A DNA stretch of 64,000 nucleotides from Nostoc parmelioides FACHB-3921 (GTDB lineage: Bacteria > Cyanobacteriota > Cyanobacteriia > Cyanobacteriales > Nostocaceae): assembly GCF_014696625.1 (NCBI RefSeq), contig NZ_JACJQL010000020.1:50775-114774 (forward strand). The letters are read 5' to 3'. The notes beneath the pieces are model-generated. The model was not told where the DNA came from. It ran no database searches and worked only from the letters and a program-made list of their open reading frames with translations. The translations under genes were made by a program, and so were the position numbers. Positions 44,566-54,769 of the stretch are shown here, in pieces (the first letter of the stretch is position 1; each line of letters opens with the position of its first letter).

Positions 44566-44979
44566 AAGCATTAGTCACTGTCAGATAAAACTTCATTTTA
44601 TAATAATGGAGAATGATTAATTGATTATTCATTCTTCATTTTTATGTATGCTTTTATGGGTCGTGATTTTAAATATTAATTAGAAAATATTTTTTAAGTT
44701 TATATTAACCTCATCTTTGTCAAGAATTAATCTACAATCAGTAACTTTATGACGTGAAAACACGACAACTAACACATTAATAACAGTTATGGTAGCTAAA
44801 ACCTTAATTGGGTAAGTAAATAATACCAATTATCTTAAATTCAGTTATAGATTCAAGTCAACCCATGACTATAAAATCTGAATGACCGAATTTAAAAATC
44901 TCAAATGGTATGACAAGTAACGTGTTTTTTGTGTTAGCTGTCGCAATGCTACAAACTATTTGTTAGTCAGGAGTAGAGA
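44566..44979. other. gap before the phosphatase gene, with ATACCAATT element
   Basis: AT-rich. It contains the repeat at 44821-44912 and otherwise no gene. The 40 bases before the phosphatase include a good ribosome site (CAGGAG). Confidence 0.35.
44821..44912. repeat. ATACCAATT-type inverted-repeat element, copy 3
   Basis: AATACCAATTATCTTAAATTC at the left and GAATTTAAAAATCTCAAATG (followed by GTAT) at the right form a long imperfect inverted repeat of about 20 bp. Confidence 0.5.
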
Positions 44980-46572
44980 ATGGTAGATTACCATAATGTT
45001 CAGAAGTTCCTGCAAAGTCGGATCAAGCGACGCAACTTAATGATTGGTGCGGGAGCATTCACTGGTTTAGCTATTGCCAGCCAATTTTCTCATCAAAGAG
45101 CGATCGCTAGAAGCAGATTTCCCGATTATCCCTTTAAGCTGGGTGTGGCATCAGGCGAACCCTACGACACTAGCGTTGTCATTTGGACTCGTTTAGCTCC
45201 GGAACCTTTAAATGGCGGTGGAATGCCACCTGTGAATGTGCCGATTCGCTGGGAAGTAGCCACCGACTCTAACATGAAGCGCATTATCTCCAGGGGAACG
45301 GTACTTGCAACTCCTGAACTAGCTCACTCTGTACGAGTAGTGGTAGAAGGACTCTCACCTCATACTTGGTATTGGTATCGCTTTAACGTTGGTAACGAAG
45401 CTAGTCCCATTGGCCGGACTCGCACTGCACCCGCATCCGGTAGTTTCTCCAATCAATTGAAGTTTGCGTTAGCATCCTGCCAACATTATGAGCAAGGTTA
45501 TTACACCGCTTATAAGTATATGGCAGAGGATGATCTGGATTTAGTTGTTCATGTTGGCGATTACATCTACGAAGGTGGGATCAATCTGACTCGACCAAGA
45601 CAACACAATAGTTCCGAAATTTTCACCTTAGAAGATTATCGCAATCGTCACGCCTTATATAAAACTGATGCCAATCTGCAAGCCACCCATGCAGCCTTCC
45701 CTTGGATTACAACTTGGGATGACCATGAAGTGGAAAACAACTACGCCAACTTGATCTCAGAAATCGATACTGAAGCAGACCAAGACCCAGCTATTTTTGC
45801 ACAACGGCGAGCCATTGCCTATCAGGCTTATTATGAACATATGCCTCTGCGTCCTTTCTCTCGACCAGTCGGCCCTGATATGCAGCTTTACCGCCGATTA
45901 AACTTTGGCAACCTAGCCACATTCCATGTTTTAGACACTCGCCAATATCGCACCGACCAACCCTGCGGCGATGGTACGAGAACAGGTTGTTTAGACGCGC
46001 TTAATCCTAATGCCACTATTACAGGTAAAGCTCAAGAAGATTGGCTATTTGATGGACTAGATAAATCTTCTGCGAGGTGGAATGTATTAGCACAGCAAGT
46101 TCCCATTGCTCAGAGAGACTTTACACCGGGAGAAGGTCAATCTTTCAGCATGGATAAATGGGATGGATACGTGGCTTCCCGCGATCGCTTGATGACTTTT
46201 ATTGCACAGCGTCAACCATCTAACCCTATATCCTTAGCAGGTGATGTGCATTCTCACTGGGCAATGGATCTCAAAGCCAATTTCAATAACCCAGAATCTG
46301 CCACATTGGGTAGTGAGTTTGTCTGTACCTCCATTAGCTCCGGTGGAGATGGTGCAGATATTAATCCCACAGTGCAAGCGTACTTACCAGATAATCCCCA
46401 CATTAAGTTCTACAACGGTCAACGGGGATATGTGCGTTGTACCGTCACTCCTACCACTTGGCGATCAGACTATCTGGTCATGTCAAATGTCTTAACTCCA
46501 TCTGGGACAATTAGCAATCGAGCTTCATTTGTGGTTGACAACGGTCTTCCTGGAATACGACAAGTAGTTTAG
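44980..46572 (+). CDS. phoD: PhoD-type alkaline phosphatase/phosphodiesterase, Tat-exported
   Basis: PhoD hydrolyses phosphate esters outside the cytoplasm to supply phosphate, with calcium and iron as cofactors. The 530-residue protein starts with a Tat signal (KRRNLMIGAGAFTGLAIA), then the N-terminal beta domain (GVASGEPYDTSVVIWTRLAP). Metal motifs are ASCQHYEQGYY, VVHVGDYIYEGG near residue 190, TTWDDHEVENNY near residue 243 and LAGDVHSHWAMD near residue 420. CAGGAG precedes the ATG. It is probably controlled by phosphate; I did not find a certain Pho box. No phosphate transport genes are adjacent. Confidence 0.92.
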   Translation: MVDYHNVQKFLQSRIKRRNLMIGAGAFTGLAIASQFSHQRAIARSRFPDYPFKLGVASGEPYDTSVVIWTRLAPEPLNGGGMPPVNVPIRWEVATDSNMKRIISRGTVLATPELAHSVRVVVEGLSPHTWYWYRFNVGNEASPIGRTRTAPASGSFSNQLKFALASCQHYEQGYYTAYKYMAEDDLDLVVHVGDYIYEGGINLTRPRQHNSSEIFTLEDYRNRHALYKTDANLQATHAAFPWITTWDDHEVENNYANLISEIDTEADQDPAIFAQRRAIAYQAYYEHMPLRPFSRPVGPDMQLYRRLNFGNLATFHVLDTRQYRTDQPCGDGTRTGCLDALNPNATITGKAQEDWLFDGLDKSSARWNVLAQQVPIAQRDFTPGEGQSFSMDKWDGYVASRDRLMTFIAQRQPSNPISLAGDVHSHWAMDLKANFNNPESATLGSEFVCTSISSGGDGADINPTVQAYLPDNPHIKFYNGQRGYVRCTVTPTTWRSDYLVMSNVLTPSGTISNRASFVVDNGLPGIRQVV

Positions 46573-46594
46573 GAATTTCTACATCACTTACGAG

Positions 46595-46720
46595 TTAAGC
46601 TAATGCGTGCCTAAATCGCATAACTATTAATAAGGGCTGTTGACTGTTGACTGTCAACGGTCAACAGCCCTCACTATGGATTATGCAACAAACTTGTAAA
46701 AACTTTTAAATGCTAAATAT
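46595..46720 (+). mobile_element. MITE family A, copy 2
   Basis: TTAAGCTAATGCGTGCCTAA to GGATTATGCAAC matches 6088-6190. The core GGGCTGTTGACTGTTGACTG folds against GTCAACGGTCAACAGCCC, a long hairpin that could also end transcription of the phosphatase gene. Confidence 0.6.
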
Positions 46721-46763
46721 AGCCATAACCAGATAGATTAGGACACAAAGCCTAGATAAAACC

Positions 46764-49310
46764 TTAGGGTTTAACATCACATGAAGGTGATACTTGCCAC
46801 GGAGTGAGAGGCGTTACCTTTGGAATGGATGCTAGTAGCTGTATTGAACCATCTGTACCAACAATTAATCCTTGAGCCTCAACAATTGGTTCTTGATTAT
46901 TAGCAGTTTGATAGCTACTGTTTGCTGTTGAGTTAGCTACTTCATTGGATAAATCACGGACATCATGCCAAACTATCTCACCTCTGAGGGTATCGGTAGG
47001 ATTGGCAGGTAAGCCGCCACGATTACTAACAACAAAACGATTTTGTCGTGTTGCACTACAACCACTGGCTATTTGCTGTGAGCGATCGCTAAAATTAGTT
47101 GGTAGCTTCACTAATCCGCTAGTAGGGTCAACATCTAGCGTATTCAATTCTACAGTACCATTAAACTCCGCACCCAAATCAGAAGAAGCCGTCAGGTCAC
47201 TATCTGGAGTCGGTTGGGGACTGAATTGAATCCCAAAAACTCCTTTGGCATTGACAACCACCCTACCACCAAAACCTTTTTGGGCATTAGCGGTAATATC
47301 ACTATTATCAAAAGCAACTAAAGTATTGGTAGTAATATTAATATTTCCCCCAACTGCACTATTACGGGCATTGGTGGTAATTTGACTACCACGCAGCATT
47401 GGCAATGTGTCCGATTGAATCCTAATATTGCCTTTATCTCCAGCATTAGTATCAGCAGTAATTGTCCCTTGATTTGCTAGTAGAATATAAGCAGAATTGA
47501 CTGTAATATCTCCCGCCGCACCTTTACCAGCTAAACCCCGCCGATTCTCTGGATCTCGGCTCAGGAAATTACTAACATTGATAGTTGCACCATCACGCAC
47601 AACTAAGCGATTAGCATTCACGTTCAAATCCCCACCGCTACCATTGCCAACAGTAGCATTAGCAAATAAACCACTACGACCAGATTGATTAGTACCTGTC
47701 AATTCTACTGAGTTAGCATTAATTGTCATGTTACCAGCCGAGCCATTTCCAGAGGTACTAACAGCAATTTGACCCCCATCAGCAACGCGTAAGTTATTGG
47801 TTTCAATCATTAAATTACCAGCATTACCAAAACCAGCACCTAAAAAAGTGGCTATTGGCTCTGGAATCGTTGGTATTTTTATGGTTGTAGCGGCAATAAT
47901 ACTAGGGCCAAATTCTGTCCCACCGATAACTTCCACATCTTCAGCAAAAACTTTCAAATCACCAGCTTTACCAAACCCAAAGGTAGTGGTAAATATCTGT
48001 CCGCCATCAGTAACTTGTAATTTATTAGTCTGAACTGTTAAATTACCCCCATTTCCTGTTGCACCTGGCGCAACAGGAACAAATAAACCACTCGGCCCGA
48101 AGGGAGAAATACCACTTACCTGCACATTCTCAGCTGTGACATTCAATTCTCCAGCATTTCCAGTCCCAAAAGTACCGCTCGAAATTTGACCCCCATTGCT
48201 CATTTGTAAAGTTTTCGTGGTAATAGTGATTTTACCTCCATCTCCACTTGCACCAGAGCCAACATCAGCTAGTACACCGCTAGACACCTGGTTATTAGGA
48301 TTTAATATAAAGCCTTTGACAGTCAAAGCCTCAGATGTAGATATATTTAATATCCCTCCAGAACCATTACCTGTGGTATCTGTAACTATGACTGAGCCGT
48401 TTTCGAGAGTCACGTTTTGCCCTCGCACCTCGATAGAACCACCACTATTACCACTAGTATCTACAGAAGCAGCATTCAGAAGAGCAATATTACCGTAATT
48501 AATTCCTGGTGTGGGTTGTAGTTGTAGCTGTCCACTAGGATTGGTGATTGCCACCTCACCTTGATTCACAGACCATAATTCAACTCTTCCCTGGGGTACA
48601 GTTATATTTCCTCCATTGAGTTCTACCTTACCTGCAACTAGTGCTAAAGTTTGACCATTTGGGGTTGTGAAGCTTAATCCTGGTGGACGCTTACTGTTAT
48701 CAATAGAAAAATCGGGATTGAGTCTTAAATTGTTGCCTGAACCTTGTACTTGAATGGTGCTGGTGGGATGAGAACCAAATTGCAAACCGAGAGGTACATT
48801 AACACTCAGAATCGGGTTAACTGTAGGGTTGGTAGCACTAAATTCTCTCCCATCAGCGAATTTGATGCTATCTGCTGTACTTCCAATAAATGAGCCACCT
48901 ATATCTAATTTGGCATTAGCACCAAAGATAATTCCATGTGGATTAATTAGAAATAAATTGGCATTGCCTATATTGTTAGTACCATTGAGAAGTGTTTGAA
49001 TAGTCCCGTTAATTTGGGAAGGCGAACCTCCCGTAATCCGTGTGATGATATTGTTAATTCCTGTATCGTAAATAAACCTGGCAGTATCACCTGATTGAAT
49101 TGAAAAATATTGGAAGCTGTGGAACAGGTTAGCACCATTATTTGGTCTACTGCCACCAGTAATATCATGCACACCACTAATACTATTAACATTAGTAGGT
49201 ACAGTATTATCAGGATTTAGTTGAGTCTGTGCTAATGCCTTTAAAGGTGTTTCTAGAACTAAACAGAAGGTAAAAAATAATAATATTTTTGTTTTTTTAG
49301 AGTTCAGCAT
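46764..49310 (-). CDS. two-partner secretion (filamentous haemagglutinin-type) exoprotein
   Basis: The 848-residue protein has a signal peptide (ILLFFTFCLVLETPLKALA), then the TPS domain with DITGGSRPNNGANLFHSFQY near residue 50 and NANLFLINPHGIIFGANAKL near residue 118, which direct export through a TpsB/ShlB outer-membrane pore. The body is a long beta-helix of repeats such as GNGGNLTVQTNKLQVTDGGQ (residues 220-690). The C-terminus (about residues 700-848) has the CSATRQNRFVVSNRGGLP segment common in cyanobacterial members. No transporter gene lies nearby. Such proteins often act in adhesion or surface structure; this is family knowledge. Confidence 0.85.
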   Translation of the reverse strand: MLNSKKTKILLFFTFCLVLETPLKALAQTQLNPDNTVPTNVNSISGVHDITGGSRPNNGANLFHSFQYFSIQSGDTARFIYDTGINNIITRITGGSPSQINGTIQTLLNGTNNIGNANLFLINPHGIIFGANAKLDIGGSFIGSTADSIKFADGREFSATNPTVNPILSVNVPLGLQFGSHPTSTIQVQGSGNNLRLNPDFSIDNSKRPPGLSFTTPNGQTLALVAGKVELNGGNITVPQGRVELWSVNQGEVAITNPSGQLQLQPTPGINYGNIALLNAASVDTSGNSGGSIEVRGQNVTLENGSVIVTDTTGNGSGGILNISTSEALTVKGFILNPNNQVSSGVLADVGSGASGDGGKITITTKTLQMSNGGQISSGTFGTGNAGELNVTAENVQVSGISPFGPSGLFVPVAPGATGNGGNLTVQTNKLQVTDGGQIFTTTFGFGKAGDLKVFAEDVEVIGGTEFGPSIIAATTIKIPTIPEPIATFLGAGFGNAGNLMIETNNLRVADGGQIAVSTSGNGSAGNMTINANSVELTGTNQSGRSGLFANATVGNGSGGDLNVNANRLVVRDGATINVSNFLSRDPENRRGLAGKGAAGDITVNSAYILLANQGTITADTNAGDKGNIRIQSDTLPMLRGSQITTNARNSAVGGNINITTNTLVAFDNSDITANAQKGFGGRVVVNAKGVFGIQFSPQPTPDSDLTASSDLGAEFNGTVELNTLDVDPTSGLVKLPTNFSDRSQQIASGCSATRQNRFVVSNRGGLPANPTDTLRGEIVWHDVRDLSNEVANSTANSSYQTANNQEPIVEAQGLIVGTDGSIQLLASIPKVTPLTPWQVSPSCDVKP

Positions 49311-49353
49311 CTTAGTTTTTGTATAGATTTTTTGCTAGATTATGTAATATGAT

Positions 49354-49558
49354 GTGAGTTCGACAACTGGAAAAAACCCCTCTCCAAACCTCTCACGCCA
49401 GTTTGCTCAAGTCGGGAAACCCGCCCACGCAACTGGCTCCCCTGCAAGGAGAGAGGCTTTAAAACCTGGATTTTTAGTTGATATATCATGCTTTTTACTC
49501 CCCTCTCCGCGTCGGAGAGGGGTTGGGGGAGAGGTCAGAAAAGACTTGTCGAACTCAC
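49354..49558. mobile_element. 205-bp MITE with perfect 13-bp ends
   Basis: GTGAGTTCGACAA (49354-49366) and TTGTCGAACTCAC (49546-49558) are perfect inverted repeats. Inside is CCCCTCTCC..GGAGAGGGG, a common cyanobacterial repeat. It fills half of the gap 49311-49726; nothing else is seen there. Confidence 0.65.
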
Positions 49559-49726
49559 GTTAATATAAAATCCCCTTGCAAACATCAATTCGACTGTCAG
49601 CGAGTGGGATAAATGAGATTGATTAAAATCAACAGAGATGATGTTTGTGAATGGGATATTGTCTTTGTAACTAAGCTATAATTCCCCAAAAATTCACTAA
49701 ACTAACAATAGAACTCTTCCAATTTG

Positions 49727-51292
49727 CTAATTTTCACAACGACGCTTGAGTCGTGCAGCAATGCCAAGTACAGCCATTCCTACCAATGCAGAGATAGTAG
49801 TGGGTTCTGGTACAGATTGCGCCTGAGAAGATCGACTCAAATGGTCATCGTCGCCATCACCAAATTCATCTAATGTTTCCCAAGCGAAATTTTGCCAAAA
49901 GCCATTGGTGGTTAAATTAGCGGTATTTTGCCAATAGCCATTCCAACCCCACCAATAGCCATTCCAACCCCACCAATAACCATTCCAACCCCAGTTATAA
50001 GTACCACTGCTATTGATCATTTTGTTTAAGGATTCACCGCGATCGTCATAGCCATTGTTATTGGCATCAATGTATTGTGGTGTCAGAAGTGAAGCGGCTT
50101 GAGTGGTATTGGCATCCATCCAACTGGTAGTGACTCCCATCTTGCTGGCGAGTCCAGATTTGGCACTATTGAAGATGGTGAGTAGGTCTTGATTATTTTG
50201 CTGTAGATTCCAACCCAGGACATCTACAACAGTCAAATCATTATTTGTTACGAACTTCCTTGTCCCACCTGCACCTACACTAGATTCCATGATGCCATCA
50301 TAGGTAGCATCTTTTTTCCAGTGACTGCCTTGACTACCGTCTCCTCGAAATTTGGTACTTCCAGTAGACAAATCACCTAACTTGGTCATACCACCATCAA
50401 TAGATAATATGGTATTTACACCAATGGATATATCAGGCCTATTCCAAAAGCGGCTATCCTGAGATAAACGAAACATATCCATAAGATAGCCATATTTAGA
50501 CATATCATCACTGGTGAACCATAACTTTTTTGTCAATAAATCTGCGTATTCAGGTGAGTCAATACCACTGATAAAACCGAGGGTGTGAGTTAGTTCATGT
50601 ACCGCCACACTAAAAAAGTCTAAAGTGAGAGTGGGAATATTATTACTGGTGTTGGTATCCGAAAAATAATTCCATGAGAGAGGCTTGTTAATATTGCCTA
50701 AGTTACTCACCAGTATATAGGCATCATAACCAGGATCATTACCACTAATAATTCCTAAAGCTTTGGCATTAGCACGGGTAAGATTGACGTTTTTGACATC
50801 GGACTGAATCTCTAAGTCAGCTAGTCCATATGTATAGGTATTGGTTAAAGATTGATATCCTGTGCATTGATTTTGCCATGATCCATTGCTAAAGGTCAGG
50901 CTGGTATGACATTGGTCATATACACTATTTAAAGCTGTGCGATCGCTAGATGAGGTAATATCTGTTTGTAGCTTTTGATAAACGGTGCTGAATTTTTGCG
51001 AAGTCACACCTGGTATTGCTCCACCAATGACGTTTTTAGGTAACATATTGGTCGGCTCAATAAAGATATTGAGGGTAACATCATCAGCTAGGTGATTTGA
51101 CCAATATCTACCAGCCATCTCATAACCAAGCATTTGGTTGAGAGTTGTACCAGGTGCGTAGGTGAAATTAAACTGTAAGGCTTGAGCTGATGTACTACCA
51201 ACCATGACAACAGAACCAGTCAGTATCAAAGGTGTCAGTAATTTTAGTAACCTAAGAGACTTGTTTTGCTTCTGATAGATCTTTGTCTTCAT
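49727..51292 (-). CDS. PEP-CTERM zinc metalloprotease with WGWNGYW repeats, copy 1
   Basis: This 521-residue exported protein belongs to a cyanobacterial metalloprotease family with PEP-CTERM sorting (NF038122-like). A signal peptide (LTPLILTGSVVMVGSTSAQA) is followed by FNFTYAPGTTLNQMLGYEMAGRYW-type start and the zinc site H232-E-L-T-H236 in AVHELTHTLGF. Near residue 435 it carries three WGWNGYW units in a row, then QNTANLTTNGFWQNFAW. The tail is a PEP-CTERM signal (VPEPTTISALVGMAVLGIA, then RLKRR). It shares most of its sequence with the next gene, so the pair arose by tandem duplication. Substrate unknown. Confidence 0.83.
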   Translation of the reverse strand: MKTKIYQKQNKSLRLLKLLTPLILTGSVVMVGSTSAQALQFNFTYAPGTTLNQMLGYEMAGRYWSNHLADDVTLNIFIEPTNMLPKNVIGGAIPGVTSQKFSTVYQKLQTDITSSSDRTALNSVYDQCHTSLTFSNGSWQNQCTGYQSLTNTYTYGLADLEIQSDVKNVNLTRANAKALGIISGNDPGYDAYILVSNLGNINKPLSWNYFSDTNTSNNIPTLTLDFFSVAVHELTHTLGFISGIDSPEYADLLTKKLWFTSDDMSKYGYLMDMFRLSQDSRFWNRPDISIGVNTILSIDGGMTKLGDLSTGSTKFRGDGSQGSHWKKDATYDGIMESSVGAGGTRKFVTNNDLTVVDVLGWNLQQNNQDLLTIFNSAKSGLASKMGVTTSWMDANTTQAASLLTPQYIDANNNGYDDRGESLNKMINSSGTYNWGWNGYWWGWNGYWWGWNGYWQNTANLTTNGFWQNFAWETLDEFGDGDDDHLSRSSQAQSVPEPTTISALVGMAVLGIAARLKRRCEN

Positions 51293-51314
51293 AGAATTAA
51301 ACCTGCTGGACTAG

Positions 51315-52874
51315 TTAACGATGACGCTTGAGTTTTGTAGCAATACCCATTACAGCCATTCCTAATAATCCAAAGATAGTTGTAGGTTCTGGTACAGATT
51401 GCGCCTGAGAAGATCGACTCAAATGGTCAGAGTTGCTATATTCATACTCATCCAGTGTTTCCCAAGCAAAATTTTGCCAAAAGCCATCGGTGGTTAAATT
51501 GGCGGTATTTTGCCAATAGCCATTCCAACCCCACCAATAACCATTCCAACCCCACCAATAACCATTCCAACCCCAGTTATAAGTACCACTGGTATTAATC
51601 ATCTTGTTTAAGGATTCACCGCGATCGTCATAGCCATTGTTATTGGCATCAATGTATTGTGGTGTTAGACGTAAAGCGGCTTGAGTAGTATTAGCATCCA
51701 TCCAACTGGTAGTGACTCCCATTTTGCTGGCGAGTCTAGATTTGGCACTATTGAAGATGGTGAGTAAGTCTTGATTGTTCTGCTGTAGATTCCAACCTAG
51801 AGCGTCTAGGACGGTTAGGTCGTTATTTGTGACTAATTTTCTCGTACCACCTGCACTCAGACTAGCCTCCATAATGCCATCATAAGTAGCATCTTTTTTC
51901 CAGTGACTGCCTTGAGAACCGTCTCCTCCAAATATGGTGTTACCAGAAGACAAATCAGCTAATTTGCTTGTGCCACTATCAATAGATAACATGGTATTTA
52001 CACCAGGAGATATATCAGGAATACCTAGATTATTCAAGCTATTTCCAGATAATCGAAACATATCCATCAAATAGCCATATCTAGACATATCTGCACCGCT
52101 CAGGCTGCTTGTCGTCTTCAATAAGTTTGTATATTCAGGTGAGTCCATACCACTAATAAAGCCAAGGGTGTGAGTCAGTTCGTGTACAGCCACACTGAAA
52201 AAGTCGAGGGTACTTGTGGGAATAGTGTTACTGCTATTAGTCGCAGAAAAATAATTCCATGAGAGAGACTGGGTGACATTACCTAAGTTACTCACCAAAA
52301 TGTAAGCATCATAACCAGTATCTTGACCATCAATCAACCCCAACGCTTTAGCATTCGCACGGGTCAGATTAATATTGTTGACACCGTAAGTATAATTGGT
52401 GTTAAAAGAACCACCATTATAGTGTCTAGCGTAAGCATTATATCCTGTACAGTTATTCTGCACATATCCACCAGTACCTTGTTGCACAAAGGTTGATGTT
52501 GAATTACATCGGTTATATATACTAGCAACTGCTTTTTGATCGGTCAGTGAGGTAGCATCTGCTTGTAGTTTTTGAGAAACGGTAGTAAAGTTTTGTGAAG
52601 TCACACCTGGAATTGCGCCGCCAATAACGTTAGTAGGTAACATATTTGTTGGCTCAATAAAGATATTGACGGTGACATCATCAGATAGGTGATTTGACCA
52701 ATACCTACCAGCCATCTCATAACCAAGCATTTGGTTGAGGGTTGTACCAGGTGCGTAGGTGAAATTAAACTGTAAGGCTTGAGCTGAAGTGTTACTTACA
52801 ACCATTGAAGCAGCTAAGGTGAGGGGTGTAAGTAATTTCAATAAAGGCAGGGATTTCAAACGATTTGGAGACAT
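51315..52874 (-). CDS. PEP-CTERM zinc metalloprotease with WGWNGYW repeats, copy 2
   Basis: A 519-residue paralogue of the previous protein, 22 bp away and on the same strand, so one operon. Zinc motif H231-E-L-T-H235 in the same context, three WGWNGYW units, and a PEP-CTERM end (VPEPTTIFGLLGMAVMGIA). The two differ most in the insert after the first 120 residues (CNSTSTFVQQGTGGYVQNNC here) and in the region 250-290, which may set specificity. The C-terminal 120 residues are nearly identical in the two, which points to recent duplication or gene conversion. Confidence 0.83.
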   Translation of the reverse strand: MSPNRLKSLPLLKLLTPLTLAASMVVSNTSAQALQFNFTYAPGTTLNQMLGYEMAGRYWSNHLSDDVTVNIFIEPTNMLPTNVIGGAIPGVTSQNFTTVSQKLQADATSLTDQKAVASIYNRCNSTSTFVQQGTGGYVQNNCTGYNAYARHYNGGSFNTNYTYGVNNINLTRANAKALGLIDGQDTGYDAYILVSNLGNVTQSLSWNYFSATNSSNTIPTSTLDFFSVAVHELTHTLGFISGMDSPEYTNLLKTTSSLSGADMSRYGYLMDMFRLSGNSLNNLGIPDISPGVNTMLSIDSGTSKLADLSSGNTIFGGDGSQGSHWKKDATYDGIMEASLSAGGTRKLVTNNDLTVLDALGWNLQQNNQDLLTIFNSAKSRLASKMGVTTSWMDANTTQAALRLTPQYIDANNNGYDDRGESLNKMINTSGTYNWGWNGYWWGWNGYWWGWNGYWQNTANLTTDGFWQNFAWETLDEYEYSNSDHLSRSSQAQSVPEPTTIFGLLGMAVMGIATKLKRHR

Positions 52875-53006
52875 ATTGGTAATTCTTTAATGATCATTCT
52901 TATAGATAGGTTGTATGAATGTTAAATGAGGATTGCTTGATGTATGTTAGTAATTAGTTAAACCAGCAGCTTATTTTTTAGTGTCAGTACGAATACTGAT
53001 TGGTAA

Positions 53007-54227
53007 CTATGGAGCAGGATGAGCTGTTTGCCAATAACCATTCCAGCCCCAGTTATAGATGCCACTTTCTTGCATCATTTGCTGCACATCAGAAGAGCGA
53101 TCGCGGATGGCATCATTATTTGTATTACCATCAAATTGGGAGTCCCAAATTTGTTGTGCTTTAGTTTGGGCATTTCTAGATAAAGCAGGCAAATTGATTG
53201 TTGGGGAATAATCAACCTGCCAACCAATGTAATCGAGAGCGGTGAGATCCAGTCTCGAAATTTTTCTAATTCCTCCCATACTGATGGTTGAGGACATAAT
53301 CCCTAAATAGGGTTGGCTATTGCTTTTCCAGTGACTAGCCTGATCTCCATCACCTCCCAAGAGAGTGTTTTCGCCAGTGGAAAAGAGTGCTTGGTGTACA
53401 GTTGGAGTGTTTCCTTTCGATTGAGTAAAGTTAAATGGATTTTGCCCACCATTGATTGAGAAGTATTTAGTTCCACCAACTGTGTAGTCAATTGCTCTTT
53501 GGTTGGCACTCTCAGTAGAGTAGCGAAACATATCAAGAGCGGTAGGTAAAGCTAAACCACTCAAAGCATCAATACCACTAATAAAACCCAAGCTATGCCC
53601 AATTTCGTGGATAGCTACACTGACAAAATCATATTGGTTCTGATCAACTTTGCCCCCAGCATACCTGTAACTCCAATTAACCGATTTTTCCAGTTGAATA
53701 TAGGCATCTAATCCAGAAGCATCACCACTCAAGTCATTACCGAGAGCTTTATTATTGGCTGTAGTTGTCAGAAGTTCATCATTACTACTATTAATGATGC
53801 CGCCTGCTAGTCTAGTTCTATATTTATCACTGCTGTGGGTAGAAGTTGGCAACTGATGGATATTAGCTGTACCATCTGCACCCAAACCTTCCTTGAACTT
53901 GTCATAGTTGATCTTTTGAATTGCTGGGGTTGCACCGCCCAATTTACCCTCAGCCAAAACACCTTCGGTCATTTCAACATGGATGTTGATAACAACATCT
54001 ATATCTTGTAGGTAAACAGACCAAATATTTCCTGCTAACTCAACTGCTGCAATCTGTTCCTGTGTGATTCCTGGCTCATAGGTAAAGTTAAATGTGACAG
54101 CTTGGGCAGGAATAGCAGATCCTATTAATGCCGATAAAGCTAACAGTGGTTTTGCTGTATGCAGAGCTATTTGGGTGATTCGATGAGATAGGATTGTATG
54201 TATTTTTTTGTACTGTTTGCAGTTCAT
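53007..54227 (-). CDS. divergent zinc metalloprotease of the same family without PEP-CTERM
   Basis: The 406-residue protein shares the start FNFTYEPGITQEQIAAVELAG with its neighbours, the zinc site H207-E-I-G-H211 in VAIHEIGHSLGFISGID and the SHWK..GIM segment. It has a signal peptide (LLALSALIGSAIPAQA). It stops after a single NWGWNGYW unit (ending QTAHPAP) and lacks the PEP-CTERM tail, so it is probably released rather than anchored, or is a shortened member. It is upstream in the same transcription direction as the two other copies, 132 bp before the second. Confidence 0.8.
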   Translation of the reverse strand: MNCKQYKKIHTILSHRITQIALHTAKPLLALSALIGSAIPAQAVTFNFTYEPGITQEQIAAVELAGNIWSVYLQDIDVVINIHVEMTEGVLAEGKLGGATPAIQKINYDKFKEGLGADGTANIHQLPTSTHSSDKYRTRLAGGIINSSNDELLTTTANNKALGNDLSGDASGLDAYIQLEKSVNWSYRYAGGKVDQNQYDFVSVAIHEIGHSLGFISGIDALSGLALPTALDMFRYSTESANQRAIDYTVGGTKYFSINGGQNPFNFTQSKGNTPTVHQALFSTGENTLLGGDGDQASHWKSNSQPYLGIMSSTISMGGIRKISRLDLTALDYIGWQVDYSPTINLPALSRNAQTKAQQIWDSQFDGNTNNDAIRDRSSDVQQMMQESGIYNWGWNGYWQTAHPAP

Positions 54228-54769
54228 ACCAGTAATTTATCAGGAATAAATATATCAACTGACAATATAGAAAATATTGTGATGTTCCGATATGAAACAT
54301 TTGTAAAAATAATTTTTTTTTTCATATAGAAGTAGACAATCAATCTTTTTGAGTATGTTGTTTTTTTAAAGTCAACTATAAATAAGACTCGTGGTCAAAA
54401 TTTTTATCTATCAATTTTAAGTATTTTCAAGTAAGTATTATAAATTGCACACATTGATTGATCGGAAAAGCCAAAATAATTATAAAAACTATAAACTCAG
54501 CTTTTTGATTTAATAATTACTAAATCTCTACTTGAAACTGTTATTTGACTTCATGAATTTCTTTTATATGAATAAATAATTTTTCATAAAATTCCCTGAT
54601 AAGAATCTTAAGAGATTTGTGATTAACTCGTTACTTGTTAATAAAAACATGGCAATAGTAATTATACTGATGCAATAAAATAAATAATAACATTGAATAA
54701 TAGTAAGTAATATAATCCTTAGAAATAAGGTATCCGCAGTAAATTACTTTTAGACAGTCTTCAAAATTT
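54228..54769. promoter_or_regulatory. AT-rich divergent region, proteases versus DUF928 gene
   Basis: This 540-bp stretch is very AT-rich and separates the minus-strand proteases from the plus-strand signalling set. It must hold both promoters. No gene or clear repeat is seen. Confidence 0.35.

Noticed and set aside
47497..48498. Several plus-strand frames of 60-100 codons over the exoprotein gene
   Set aside because: Antisense shadows of the repetitive haemagglutinin-type gene; no ribosome sites or family features.
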